This document shows positions 6,322 to 12,987 of a DNA stretch of 19,226 nt, piece after piece. This stretch comes from Gammaproteobacteria bacterium. GTDB taxonomy: Bacteria > Pseudomonadota > Gammaproteobacteria > Steroidobacterales > Woeseiaceae. A program made the position numbers and the translations under genes. Position 1 is the first letter of the stretch. The number at the start of each line of letters is the position of its first letter. The notes below the pieces were generated by a model. It made no database searches. It saw only the letters and a program-made list of their open reading frames with translations, and was not told where the DNA came from. The stretch covers positions 1 through 19,226 of the forward strand of contig JAOUNK010000017.1 in assembly GCA_029881015.1 (NCBI GenBank). Direction: 5' to 3'.

Positions 6322-6756
6322 TTACGCGTTTACTTCAAGAGGAATCGGCTGCTGGGCAGCGTGGGTGTGTTCTGGACCTGCGAATACGCGCAGCTTCGAG
6401 AACATCTGACGTCCCAGCGGACCGCGCGGCATCATGCCTTTGACAGAGTGCTCGAGTGCCCGCTCGGGGTGCTCCTTAAGGAGTTTGTCGAGCGGAATGG
6501 ACTTCAGGTTGCCGACGTATCCCGTGTGATGGTGATACATCTTGTCCTTCAGCTTGTTACCCGTCACGCGAATCTTCTCGGCATTGACGACAACAATATA
6601 GTCACCCGTATCAACGTGCGGCGTGTATTCCGGCTTGTGCTTGCCGCGTAAACGGTGCGCGATCTCGGTCGACAAGCGACCCAGGGTCTTGTTCGTGGCA
6701 TCGACCACGTACCAGTCGCGGCGCACCTCTGCTGGCTTCGCAGAAAACGTCTTCAT
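6322..6756 (-). CDS. rplM: 50S ribosomal protein L13
   Basis: 144 aa from ATG 6754-6756. The N-terminus MKTFSAKPAEVRRDWYVVDA is nearly identical to known L13 proteins, so the upstream in-frame TTG at 6769-6771 is rejected. KTLGRLSTEIAHRLRGKHK (about 23-41), GDYIVVVNAEKI and the GMMPRG-GR segment are also characteristic. L13 is an early-assembly 50S protein. In E. coli it represses its own operon through the mRNA leader. Here the predicted leader is about 66 nt and the Shine-Dalgarno is weak, which would be compatible with such control, but this is inference. It is first in the rplM-rpsI operon. Confidence 0.98.
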   Translation of the reverse strand: MKTFSAKPAEVRRDWYVVDATNKTLGRLSTEIAHRLRGKHKPEYTPHVDTGDYIVVVNAEKIRVTGNKLKDKMYHHHTGYVGNLKSIPLDKLLKEHPERALEHSVKGMMPRGPLGRQMFSKLRVFAGPEHTHAAQQPIPLEVNA

Positions 6757-6780
6757 AATTCTGATTCTCAATTCAGGGCT

Positions 6781-6816
6781 GCCAACCGCGCACGCAGGAA
6801 CGTTCGCTGGATTGGC
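6781..6816 (-). promoter_or_regulatory. Possible structured rplM leader
   Basis: GCCAA (6781-6785) and TTGGC (6812-6816) can pair in the predicted rplM 5' leader, just after the transcription start. The pairing is short, and a regulatory role (L13 autocontrol, known in E. coli) is only a hypothesis. Confidence 0.25.
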
Positions 6817-6828
6817 GAAAGGCGCGAA

Positions 6829-6857
6829 ATTCTACTGTAGGCCCCTGACTAATGCAA
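6829..6857 (-). promoter_or_regulatory. rplM-rpsI promoter
   Basis: On the minus strand: TTGCAT (6852-6857), 17-bp spacer, TAGAAT (6829-6834). Predicted start near 6822. The -35 falls in the loop of the hairpin at 6839-6872 and the hairpin's left arm fills most of the spacer. Confidence 0.65.
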
Positions 6858-6872
6858 ACAAATCAGGGGCCT
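6839..6872 (+). terminator. Hairpin with T-tract on the plus strand, between DUF481 and rplM
   Basis: AGGCCCCTGA (6839-6848) pairs with TCAGGGGCCT (6863-6872), 14-nt loop, then TTTT (T-run 6872-6876) on the plus strand. Both neighbouring genes are on the minus strand, where the stem is followed by a poor T-tract (TACAGTAG). It may stop antisense transcription or act as a weak terminator for the DUF481 gene. Confidence 0.7.
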
Positions 6873-6888
6873 TTTTCCTGGCCGCTGC

Positions 6889-7602
6889 TCAGAAAGCGTA
6901 TTCTAGCGAGAGGGCCGTGTAAGTGTCTGTTTCTTCAAGCAATGGCAACACGTCGGTGTTGTGCTTGATGGTGTACGAGGCGACGAGGGCCAGATCACCC
7001 AGGAGCTTTGCCGACAGAGCTGTGACGGACTCGATGTAGGTATTCTCGTCACCCGCCTCTGTCGTGAGGTTCTGGCGGAACTCGGCCGTCTCACTAAACA
7101 ACCACTTGTAGTACATACCGCCGCGGAAGATCGTTTCGTCCTCCTTGGTACCGTCCTGCAGGGTTGACTGCCGGGCACCGGCGCCAATTTCGGCGTTCAG
7201 CTTATGCTGGTCGGAGTCGATCAGGCGACGACCGTAGCCAACCGTCTGTGAAAACTGTGTATCGAAACCGCCAAAAATGTCCTTGCGCCAGTCCAGGCGC
7301 CCGAACAGGAAGTCCTTGTCCGTCAGGTTGCGCTCGCTTTTCCAGCCGAGGTTGTACGCCTCCGCCGTCGTCAACTCGTTCTCCGAGGCGTTGATTGCCG
7401 CGGCATTCAAGATATGCACCCATTTTCCGGCCGTGTAGCCGACCTCGAAACCTGAATTCAGTGTCGTATTCTCGGTGTTCCCTGACGTGGCGAGGTAACC
7501 CAGGGTGGCCTTACCTGACCACGGACTCTCGGGTGCATCCTGGGCCATCAGGGAAAAAGGCGCGAGCAGTGCCGCGGCGATGACGAAAGTACGCAATTTC
7601 AT
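6889..7602 (-). CDS. DUF481 outer-membrane beta-barrel protein (YdiY-like)
   Basis: 237 aa. A Sec signal peptide covers about residues 1-20 (MKLRTFVIAAALLAPFSLMA, cleavage before QDAPES). The mature part begins WSGKATLGYLATSGNTENTTLNSG, the opening of DUF481 (PF04338, 'putative salt-induced outer membrane protein'), and continues with alternating amphipathic strands (FGRLDWRKDIFGGFDTQFSQTVGYGRRL, IGAGARQSTL, IFRGGMYYKWLF). It ends ALSLEYAF with a C-terminal phenylalanine, typical of barrels inserted by Bam. The function is unknown; E. coli YdiY is acid-induced. AGGAG lies upstream of the ATG at a normal distance. Divergent from coq7 with a 88-nt shared promoter region. Its 3' end lies about 130 nt from rplM on the same strand. 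Confidence 0.88.
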   Translation of the reverse strand: MKLRTFVIAAALLAPFSLMAQDAPESPWSGKATLGYLATSGNTENTTLNSGFEVGYTAGKWVHILNAAAINASENELTTAEAYNLGWKSERNLTDKDFLFGRLDWRKDIFGGFDTQFSQTVGYGRRLIDSDQHKLNAEIGAGARQSTLQDGTKEDETIFRGGMYYKWLFSETAEFRQNLTTEAGDENTYIESVTALSAKLLGDLALVASYTIKHNTDVLPLLEETDTYTALSLEYAF

Positions 7603-7629
7603 ACATGTCTCCTAAGTAAATTCGGTTGT

Positions 7630-7656
7630 GCTGCCCAAAAAAGGCAGCGGAGTATA
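7630..7656 (-). promoter_or_regulatory. DUF481 gene -10 element and leader hairpin
   Basis: On the minus strand TATACT (7651-7656) is a good -10; no clear -35. The predicted start, near 7644, falls in a hairpin GCTGCC/GGCAGC (7630-7635 with 7643-7648) whose loop holds six A/T pairs. Confidence 0.35.
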
Positions 7657-7677
7657 CGTTGGTGGACGACGCTTCGC

Positions 7678-7683
7678 TATAAT
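7678..7683 (+). promoter_or_regulatory. TATAAT just before the coq7 ATG
   Basis: Perfect -10 hexamer ending 7 nt before the ATG at 7691. The start of transcription would be about 1 nt before the ATG, and no Shine-Dalgarno exists. This is the clearest leaderless candidate in the window. A -35 is not recognisable. Confidence 0.55.
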
Positions 7684-7690
7684 TTGTCAC

Positions 7691-8335
7691 ATGGATATCC
7701 GACGACTCACTCCCCTGGACAGATTGCTGGCCAGCGCCAATAACGCCCTGCGCACCGTTGCCACGCCCGCTGGCCGCTCCGCCCGTGAAAACCCGGCCGC
7801 CAACATCATCGATGCAGACCTCACCGCGGCGGAGAAACGCCATGCCGCCGGGCTCATGCGCATCAATCATGCGGGCGAGGTAGCCGCGCAGGCGCTGTAC
7901 CAGGGACATGCGACCGTGGCCCGGGACAAGAACATTGAGGCGCAAATGCAGCACGCCGCCGACGAGGAATTCGATCACCTTGCCTGGTGCGAGCAGCGCA
8001 TTAACGAGCTCGGCGAGGATGTCAGCAGGCTGAGTCCCTTCTGGTACGCGGGTGCATTCGCGATCGGTGCGGCAAGCGGCATCCTCGGGGACAAGTGGAG
8101 CCTCGGCTTTATCGCAGAAACGGAGAAACAGGTGTGCTCCCACCTCGACAGCCATCTCGCCAGCCTGCCGCCCGAGGATGTAAAGAGCCGCGCGATCGTC
8201 GAGCAGATGCGTGACGAGGAAGAGGAACACGGCGATAACGCGAGAGATGCCGGGGCGGCAGACCTTCCTGCGCCGATCAAACAACTCATGCGGATGACGG
8301 CCAAAGTTATGACAAAAACCGCTTATTGGGTGTGA
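7691..8335 (+). CDS. coq7: Ubiquinone biosynthesis hydroxylase Coq7
   Basis: 214 aa. A di-iron monooxygenase of the ferritin-like fold that hydroxylates 2-polyprenyl-3-methyl-6-methoxy-benzoquinol, the penultimate step of ubiquinone synthesis, at the inner membrane. Both EXXH halves are visible: E63 in RINHAGEVAAQALYQGH, E93-x-x-H96 in EEFDHLAWC, E145 in AETEKQV, and E177-x-x-H180 in DEEEEH. A hydrophobic patch (about 117-141) likely docks on the membrane. Bacteria use either Coq7 or the flavin enzyme UbiF; this lineage has the former. ATG 7691 begins the family-like MDIRRLTPLDRLL; the in-frame start upstream at 7628 would lie within the DUF481 promoter region. Single-gene unit, divergent from DUF481. 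Confidence 0.97.
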   Translation: MDIRRLTPLDRLLASANNALRTVATPAGRSARENPAANIIDADLTAAEKRHAAGLMRINHAGEVAAQALYQGHATVARDKNIEAQMQHAADEEFDHLAWCEQRINELGEDVSRLSPFWYAGAFAIGAASGILGDKWSLGFIAETEKQVCSHLDSHLASLPPEDVKSRAIVEQMRDEEEEHGDNARDAGAADLPAPIKQLMRMTAKVMTKTAYWV

Positions 8336-8377
8336 GATTCGACCAAACACACAAAAAACACGATAAAACACGGACTT

Positions 8378-8406
8378 AGCTTGCCCTGACCGGCAATCTG
8401 TATTAA
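8378..8406 (+). promoter_or_regulatory. Weak promoter candidate for crp
   Basis: TATTAA (8401-8406) with no clean -35 (TTGCCC at 8381 is only 14 bp away). Predicted start near 8413, about 25 nt before the crp ATG. No second CRP-like site is seen here, so autoregulation is not evident. Confidence 0.3.
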
Positions 8407-8437
8407 AAGTAATGCGCGAATGGGCGAGGGATCAGTA

Positions 8438-9091
8438 ATGCAGACAACAGCGAAAAATCTGAGCGATGTACCGGCGATCAACCGATTTTTGAGTTACTGC
8501 CGCGTACGGACAGTTCCGCAAAAAACGGTGATGATTCATGCCGGCGATCTGCCGGATGTCTTGTACTACATCGTTGACGGTTCGGTCGAAGTCATGATCG
8601 AGGACGAAGACGGCAACGAGATGGTGCTGGCTTACCTGAACAAAGGGCAGTTCTTCGGCGAAATGGGTCTGTTCTATGAGCAGCCGACGCGAAGCGCCTG
8701 GGTACGCACGCGCACCGAGTGCGAAATCGCCGAGATGACCTATCCGCGTTTCCGCCAGATCGCGAGCGAGAGTCCGGGACTGGTCTTTGAACTCGCAACT
8801 CAGCTTGCGACGCGACTCGACCGCACCAACCGCAAACTGGGAGACCTCGCTTTTGTCGACGTCACGGGCCGTGTTGCACACGCCATTATGGACCTCTGCA
8901 ACGAACCGGATGCGATGACGCACCCTGACGGCATGCAGATCAAGGTCAGCCGCCAGGAACTCAGCCGTCTCGTGGGCTGTTCGAGGGAAATGGCCGGCCG
9001 CGTTCTGAAGGTCCTCGAGGACCAGGGCCTCGTATCTGCCAGCGGCAAGACGATCGTCGTCTACGGCGCGCGACCCAACCGCAAGCTCTGA
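8438..9091 (+). CDS. crp: CRP/Vfr-type cAMP-responsive transcription regulator
   Basis: 217 aa from ATG 8438, preferred over ATG 8420 because GAGGG (8424-8428) is then about 9 nt upstream and the length matches Vfr/CRP. The N-terminal cyclic-nucleotide-binding barrel (about 10-115) has G74-E75 and R85-S86 of the phosphate-binding cassette; in the dimer helix T130 is kept (E. coli T127) but the next residue is N131 instead of S128. The C-terminal winged helix (about 140-210) has GCSREMAGR, with R183, E184 and R188 matching the DNA-reading R180, E181, R185 of E. coli CRP, so it should read TGTGA-N6-TCACA. It is a global activator/repressor. One such site is found in this window at 18253-18268. 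It is convergent with rpe. Confidence 0.95.
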   Translation: MQTTAKNLSDVPAINRFLSYCRVRTVPQKTVMIHAGDLPDVLYYIVDGSVEVMIEDEDGNEMVLAYLNKGQFFGEMGLFYEQPTRSAWVRTRTECEIAEMTYPRFRQIASESPGLVFELATQLATRLDRTNRKLGDLAFVDVTGRVAHAIMDLCNEPDAMTHPDGMQIKVSRQELSRLVGCSREMAGRVLKVLEDQGLVSASGKTIVVYGARPNRKL

Positions 9092-9098
9092 TCCCTAA

Positions 9099-9198
9099 CC
9101 AAAAAGAATTAGGTGGCAGTCACCCTATTTCTTTTGAAATGCGGGGCCATGATCCTATTGTCATCCGAAATAGGGTGACTGCCACCTAATTCTTTTGG
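9099..9198. repeat. 100-bp REP/BIME-like inverted repeat
   Basis: The left arm 9099-9131 and right arm 9167-9198 are reverse complements over more than 30 bp, differing only by one A in an A-run. The 35-bp centre (9132-9166) is not repeated. Each arm is itself an imperfect hairpin (TAGGTG-gcagt-CA-c-CCTA) with a bulged C, as in REP units, so the whole resembles two REPs in head-to-head orientation (BIME-like). It fills the gap between the convergent crp and rpe genes and can form a long hairpin in either transcript, possibly acting as a terminator for both. No second copy is present in this window. Confidence 0.85.
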
Positions 9199-9851
9199 AT
9201 TTCCGACTTCATTGCCGCGATCGTGGCCGCGTAGTCGTCGCTGCCGAAGATCGCGGAGCCCGCGACGAACGTGTCCGCGCCTGCTGCTGCGATCGCGCCG
9301 ATATTGTCCACCTTGACGCCGCCGTCGATTTCGAGGCGGATATCCAGCCCGCTGTCGTCAATAATCCGGCGCGCCTGTCGCAACTTGTCGAGCGCCGAGG
9401 GAATGAATTTCTGCCCGCCGAAGCCAGGGTTCACGGACATGAGCAGCACCATGTCCACCTTGTCGATGACATGGTCGAGCCAGTCTAGGGGTGTCGCCGG
9501 GTTGAACACGAGGCCGGCCTTGCAGCCCTGTTCGCGGATCAGGCCCAGCGAGCGGTCCGGGTGCCTGCTCGCCTCCGGGTGAAACGTAATGTAACTCGCT
9601 CCGGCTTTCGCGAAGTCCGGGATGATGCGGTCCACGGGATCGACCATCAGGTGCACGTCGATCGGTGCCTCGATGCCATAGCTGCGCAAGGCATCGCAGA
9701 TCAGGGGGCCTATCGTCAGGTTTGGCACGAAGTGGTTGTCCATGACATCGAAATGCACGATGTCAGCACCGGCATCCAGTACGGCCTTGACGTCTTCGCC
9801 CAGGCGGGCGAAATCGGCAGAGAGTATCGAGGGAGCGATTAAGGGTTTCAC
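9186..9851 (-). CDS. rpe: Ribulose-phosphate 3-epimerase
   Basis: 221 aa. Interconverts ribulose 5-phosphate and xylulose 5-phosphate (pentose phosphate pathway). The TIM-barrel is complete: S8 in APSILSADF, H33 and D35 in VHFDVMD (metal and acid/base), H67 in DVHLMV, VNPGFGGQ (140-147, phosphate loop) and D176 in EIDGGV. The start is GTG at 9849-9851 with AAGGA a few nt upstream. The last three residues (QKN) and the TAG stop lie inside the right arm of the palindromic repeat, so the natural C-terminus may have been replaced when the element inserted. All catalytic residues are upstream, so the enzyme should be active. Likely co-transcribed with djlA, 32 nt upstream. Confidence 0.97.
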   Translation of the reverse strand: MKPLIAPSILSADFARLGEDVKAVLDAGADIVHFDVMDNHFVPNLTIGPLICDALRSYGIEAPIDVHLMVDPVDRIIPDFAKAGASYITFHPEASRHPDRSLGLIREQGCKAGLVFNPATPLDWLDHVIDKVDMVLLMSVNPGFGGQKFIPSALDKLRQARRIIDDSGLDIRLEIDGGVKVDNIGAIAAAGADTFVAGSAIFGSDDYAATIAAMKSEIQKN

Positions 9852-9883
9852 AATGAGTCCTTATAAGTAATTCCTAATATACT

Positions 9884-10654
9884 CTACCTTATAGAGCGGC
9901 GTGCTTTCAGCATTTCATAAGCCCCGCGAACCTCGCGCGTGCGCTTCTCGGCCTCGGCAATAACGTCAGCACCCGGGTTGCTGCCCGAGATCTTGTCGGG
10001 ATGGTTCTTGTTCATGAGTCGGCGGTACGCCTTCTTGATCTCGTCATTGCTGGAATCGGCCGACACACCCAGTGCCTCGTAGGCGCTGCGCACCCGGGCC
10101 GCGTCGGCGTCGCCGGCCGGGGAGCGCCTGAAACCCTTTTGTGCACGGATCATCGCCTCAAGCTGGGCCAGCTCGACCCGTCCGATATCGAACTCCTTGC
10201 AGATCACCCAGATGCGGCCACGCTCTTCCTTGCTGAGCGAGTCCTTGGCGAGCACGACCTCGAGTACCAGGCGCAGAAACAGTGTGCGTTTGGACCCGCT
10301 GCGGCCACTGACCCGCCGCACCTCGCGCAGTGTCTGCACGAGTGGAAAGCCCTGGACTTTGCCGTCGTCAAACCAGGCGATCGCCCGGCGAACCTGGGCC
10401 GGGCTAAGTCCCAGACGATGCATGACCAGCCGTGCAGCGCGAATCTCGTCCTCCGAGACACGCCCGTCCGTTTTCGCGAGATGACCCATCGTACTGAACA
10501 GGGCCCGCACGAACTCGTCCGAAACGCGGGCCATGGACTCCCCCTGACGTTCGAACGCGTCTACGCTTTTCTTGAACCCCCGGTAGAACTGGTAGGCGAC
10601 CAGCAACAAGACGATCAGGACAAGAGTCTTTCCGAGGATCATATAGGGCAGCAT
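9884..10654 (-). CDS. djlA: DnaJ-like membrane co-chaperone DjlA
   Basis: 256 aa. A single N-terminal membrane segment (about 6-22, MILGKTLVLIVLLLVAYQF) is followed by a TerB-type helical domain (about 45-175; MGHLAKTDGRVSEDE, then the second repeat LAKDSLSKEER) and a C-terminal J domain (about 187-256) with the HPD motif at 218-220. The order TM, TerB, J is that of DjlA, which recruits DnaK to the inner membrane; in E. coli its overproduction activates the Rcs envelope stress system. The N-terminal domain lacks the GG dimerisation motif pattern seen clearly in enterobacterial DjlA. Divergent from purC, 71 nt apart. No strong ribosome-binding site is visible. Confidence 0.9.
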   Translation of the reverse strand: MLPYMILGKTLVLIVLLLVAYQFYRGFKKSVDAFERQGESMARVSDEFVRALFSTMGHLAKTDGRVSEDEIRAARLVMHRLGLSPAQVRRAIAWFDDGKVQGFPLVQTLREVRRVSGRSGSKRTLFLRLVLEVVLAKDSLSKEERGRIWVICKEFDIGRVELAQLEAMIRAQKGFRRSPAGDADAARVRSAYEALGVSADSSNDEIKKAYRRLMNKNHPDKISGSNPGADVIAEAEKRTREVRGAYEMLKARRSIR

Positions 10655-10725
10655 CGTATCGCGACTTGCCGCCTATTCCTATCGCGCAGCTTGCGGGCAG
10701 GCGCCGTAGCGGCGATCATCGCCAC

Positions 10726-11625
10726 ATGAACACCGCTGACGTCCTCTTCGAATCATCCATTCATGAATTGCCCCTGATCGGTCGCGGTAAGGTCCGCGAC
10801 ATCTACAGTGTCGACGATGACCACTTGCTCATCGTGACCTCGGACCGACTCTCGGCGTACGACGTGGTCATGCCGGACCCGGTGCCCGGCAAGGGCGCAA
10901 TCCTGACGAAAATCTCGCTGTTCTGGTTCCGCATGATGAGCGACATCATCGACAACCAGCTCACGGACCTGACCGTCAGGGACGTGATCAGGGACCCGGA
11001 ACTCCAACACCAGCTAGAAGACCGGGCACTCATAGTAAAGCGCCTGAAACCACTGCCGATCGAGGCCGTTGTGCGTGGTTACCTGATCGGCTCCGGCTGG
11101 AACGACTACCAGCAAACGGGCCAGGTTTGCGGCATCGACCTGCCTCCGGGCCTGCAGCAAGCCGAGAAATTGCCACGCACCCTGTTTACGCCTGCTTACA
11201 AGGCCGAGGCCGGCGAGCACGACGAGAACATCAGCTTTGAGAAAGTGGTCGAACTCGTTGGTGAGAGCCTGGCGACCAGGGTGCGCGACGTTTCCATCCA
11301 GATCTACGAACGGGCCGCTGCCTATGCGCTGGAACGCGGCATTATCATCGCCGACACGAAGTTCGAGTTTGGCCTCGACGAACAGGGGCGCCTGCACATC
11401 ATCGACGAGGTGCTGACGCCGGACTCGTCGCGCTTCTGGCCCGTCGATGGCTACAAAGTCGGCATTAGCCCACCGAGCTTCGACAAGCAATTCGTGCGCG
11501 ACTATCTCGAGACCCTTGACTGGGATAAAACCGCACCCGGGCCGGAACTGCCGGGGGAGATCCTCGAAAAGACGGCCGAGAAGTACAACGAAGCGCTGCA
11601 AAGGATGACGCAGGTCCAGGTTTGA
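10726..11625 (+). CDS. purC: SAICAR synthase (phosphoribosylaminoimidazole-succinocarboxamide synthase)
   Basis: 299 aa, the long form typical of yeast Ade1 and some proteobacteria rather than the roughly 237-aa E. coli form. Joins CAIR and aspartate with ATP in purine synthesis. It has GRGKVRDIY (19-27, ATP loop), TSDRLSAYDV (38-47), the EAVVRGYLIGSGW segment, KAEAGEHDENIS (aspartate/CAIR site) and IIADTKFEFG-DEVLTPDSSRFW near the end. ATG 10726 begins the conserved N-terminus; upstream in-frame extension is in the djlA/purC spacer. No ribosome-binding site is visible; GATCAT (10714-10719) lies 6 nt before the ATG and is only a poor -10. purE and purK, which act one and two steps earlier, are 4 kb downstream. 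Confidence 0.97.
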   Translation: MNTADVLFESSIHELPLIGRGKVRDIYSVDDDHLLIVTSDRLSAYDVVMPDPVPGKGAILTKISLFWFRMMSDIIDNQLTDLTVRDVIRDPELQHQLEDRALIVKRLKPLPIEAVVRGYLIGSGWNDYQQTGQVCGIDLPPGLQQAEKLPRTLFTPAYKAEAGEHDENISFEKVVELVGESLATRVRDVSIQIYERAAAYALERGIIIADTKFEFGLDEQGRLHIIDEVLTPDSSRFWPVDGYKVGISPPSFDKQFVRDYLETLDWDKTAPGPELPGEILEKTAEKYNEALQRMTQVQV

Positions 11626-11641
11626 CCCTCTCTCGGCGGAG

Positions 11642-11647
11642 TACAAT
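11642..11647 (+). promoter_or_regulatory. -10-like TACAAT just before the yihY-family ATG
   Basis: TACAAT ends 6 nt before the ATG at 11654. TTGACC lies only 14 bp upstream, too short for a normal -35. A weak GGAG (11638-11641) is 12 nt from the ATG, so a leadered transcript from purC readthrough is also possible. Confidence 0.35.
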
Positions 11648-11653
11648 GTCTGC

Positions 11654-12970
11654 ATGATTGCCGGCCTCAACATCAGGCTCAAAGACGTCGTCTGGGGTGA
11701 CGTGCTCTACAAGTACGGCCTCCCGGGTCGCATGGTTGCAGGCGTATTGCGCAACCTGTATGCCGTCTTCAGGGACATTTTCACGGGCCAGCTAACGCTG
11801 CGCGCGATGGGTCTCGTCTACACCACCCTGCTCTCGGTCGTGCCGCTCGTCGCTGTCAGCTTCGCGGTCCTCAAGGGCTTCGGGGTCGATCAGGACCTGG
11901 AGCAATACCTCTACGGGCTGTTGGAGCCCTTGGGCGACAAGGGCGTCGAGATCACCGGCCAGGTCATGGCGCTGGTCAATAATGTCGATGGCAGCGTTAT
12001 CGGGGGCATCGGTCTCGCTTTCCTGGTCTACGCCGCGATTTCCATGGTGCAGAAGATCGAAGAGAGCTTTAACTATGTCTGGTACGTCTCCAAGCCCCGG
12101 AGCTTCGCCACGCGTTTCGTAGAGTACAGCGCGGTGCTTATTATCGGCTCGCTCGCGGTCACGCTGGCCCTGCGTACCATCGCGTCGCTGGGCGAAGAAG
12201 ATATCGTCGTGTCCATGCAGGAAAACACGGTGATGTCGCCGCTTTTCACACTCGCGAGCACGCTCACGCCATACGCGGTCATCATCGCGATCTTCACGTT
12301 CCTCTACAAGTTCATGCCGAACACCACCGTGAAGTTCAAGTCCGCCCTGGTCGGCGGCCTTGCCGGCGGCTTCCTGTGGGTATCTGCCAGCAGGGTTTTC
12401 GGTGCACTGATAGCCAGTTCCACGAACAGGCAGGCGATCTACGCGAGCTTCGCCATCGCGATCTCGGCACTGCTCTGGCTGTACCTGAACTGGCTGATCC
12501 TGCTGATCGGCTCGCAACTGGCCTTTTATTTCCAGAATCCGGCTTACATGCGTATCGGCCGCCGCGAACCGCGCCTGTCGAACGCAATGCGTGAGCGGCT
12601 GGCACTCAACGTCATGCTGATTGTCGGTAGCGCGTTCAGGGATACGTCGAAGACCGTCAACCTGCGCGAGTTGAGCGCACAATTGCGTATTCCGTCGATA
12701 ACCGTGGCGCCTATCGTCCTCGGCCTGGAAGCAAACGGTCTCCTGACAACGGCAGAAAACGAAGAACTGCTTCCCGGACGGGACATGGCGCGTATCAAGC
12801 TCAACGATATTCTCGCTGTGGTCCGCGTCGAAGGTGAAACCGGTTCGCATCGGGAGCCGCAATGGTCGAGCGCGATCACCACACTGGGCAACAACATCGA
12901 CTCGGCAGTGGCAACGACGATTGGCGACAAGACACTCTCGCAGCTTCTCGACGACACCGAAAGCCCGTAG
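11654..12970 (+). CDS. YihY/BrkB-family membrane protein
   Basis: 438 aa. About six hydrophobic segments (near 54-76, 115-132, 157-176, 200-219, 228-252 and 262-295) match the YihY/UPF0761 (BrkB, formerly 'ribonuclease BN') family, including the characteristic YTTLLSVVPL, FKSALVGGLAGGFLW and LYLNWLILLIGSQLAF stretches. The soluble C-terminal 130 residues look like the winged-helix-like tail seen in longer members (LRELSAQLRIPSITVAPIVLGLEANGLL). The transport or other function is unknown, and the old RNase BN label is an error for this family. It follows purC by 28 nt on the same strand. The stop codon sits in the loop of a hairpin shared with the convergent pmbA gene. Confidence 0.93.
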   Translation: MIAGLNIRLKDVVWGDVLYKYGLPGRMVAGVLRNLYAVFRDIFTGQLTLRAMGLVYTTLLSVVPLVAVSFAVLKGFGVDQDLEQYLYGLLEPLGDKGVEITGQVMALVNNVDGSVIGGIGLAFLVYAAISMVQKIEESFNYVWYVSKPRSFATRFVEYSAVLIIGSLAVTLALRTIASLGEEDIVVSMQENTVMSPLFTLASTLTPYAVIIAIFTFLYKFMPNTTVKFKSALVGGLAGGFLWVSASRVFGALIASSTNRQAIYASFAIAISALLWLYLNWLILLIGSQLAFYFQNPAYMRIGRREPRLSNAMRERLALNVMLIVGSAFRDTSKTVNLRELSAQLRIPSITVAPIVLGLEANGLLTTAENEELLPGRDMARIKLNDILAVVRVEGETGSHREPQWSSAITTLGNNIDSAVATTIGDKTLSQLLDDTESP

Positions 12971-12987
12971 ATCCCGACCCGGGCTTT
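12960..12987. terminator. Hairpin across the convergent yihY-family and pmbA ends
   Basis: AAAGCCCG (12960-12967) pairs with CGGGCTTT (12980-12987), loop 12 nt. It overlaps the last codons of the yihY-family gene and the pmbA stop, and gives a short TTT on each strand. A compact, weak bidirectional terminator. Confidence 0.5.

Noticed and set aside
9132..9166. Possible small gene or RNA in the centre of the inverted repeat
   Set aside because: Only 35 bp, no promoter or conserved structure visible beyond a short ATGA/TCAT pairing.
11792..12862. 356-aa minus-strand ORF
   Set aside because: Shadow of the YihY-family gene; it lacks domain motifs and a ribosome-binding site, and the plus-strand protein has clear membrane segments.
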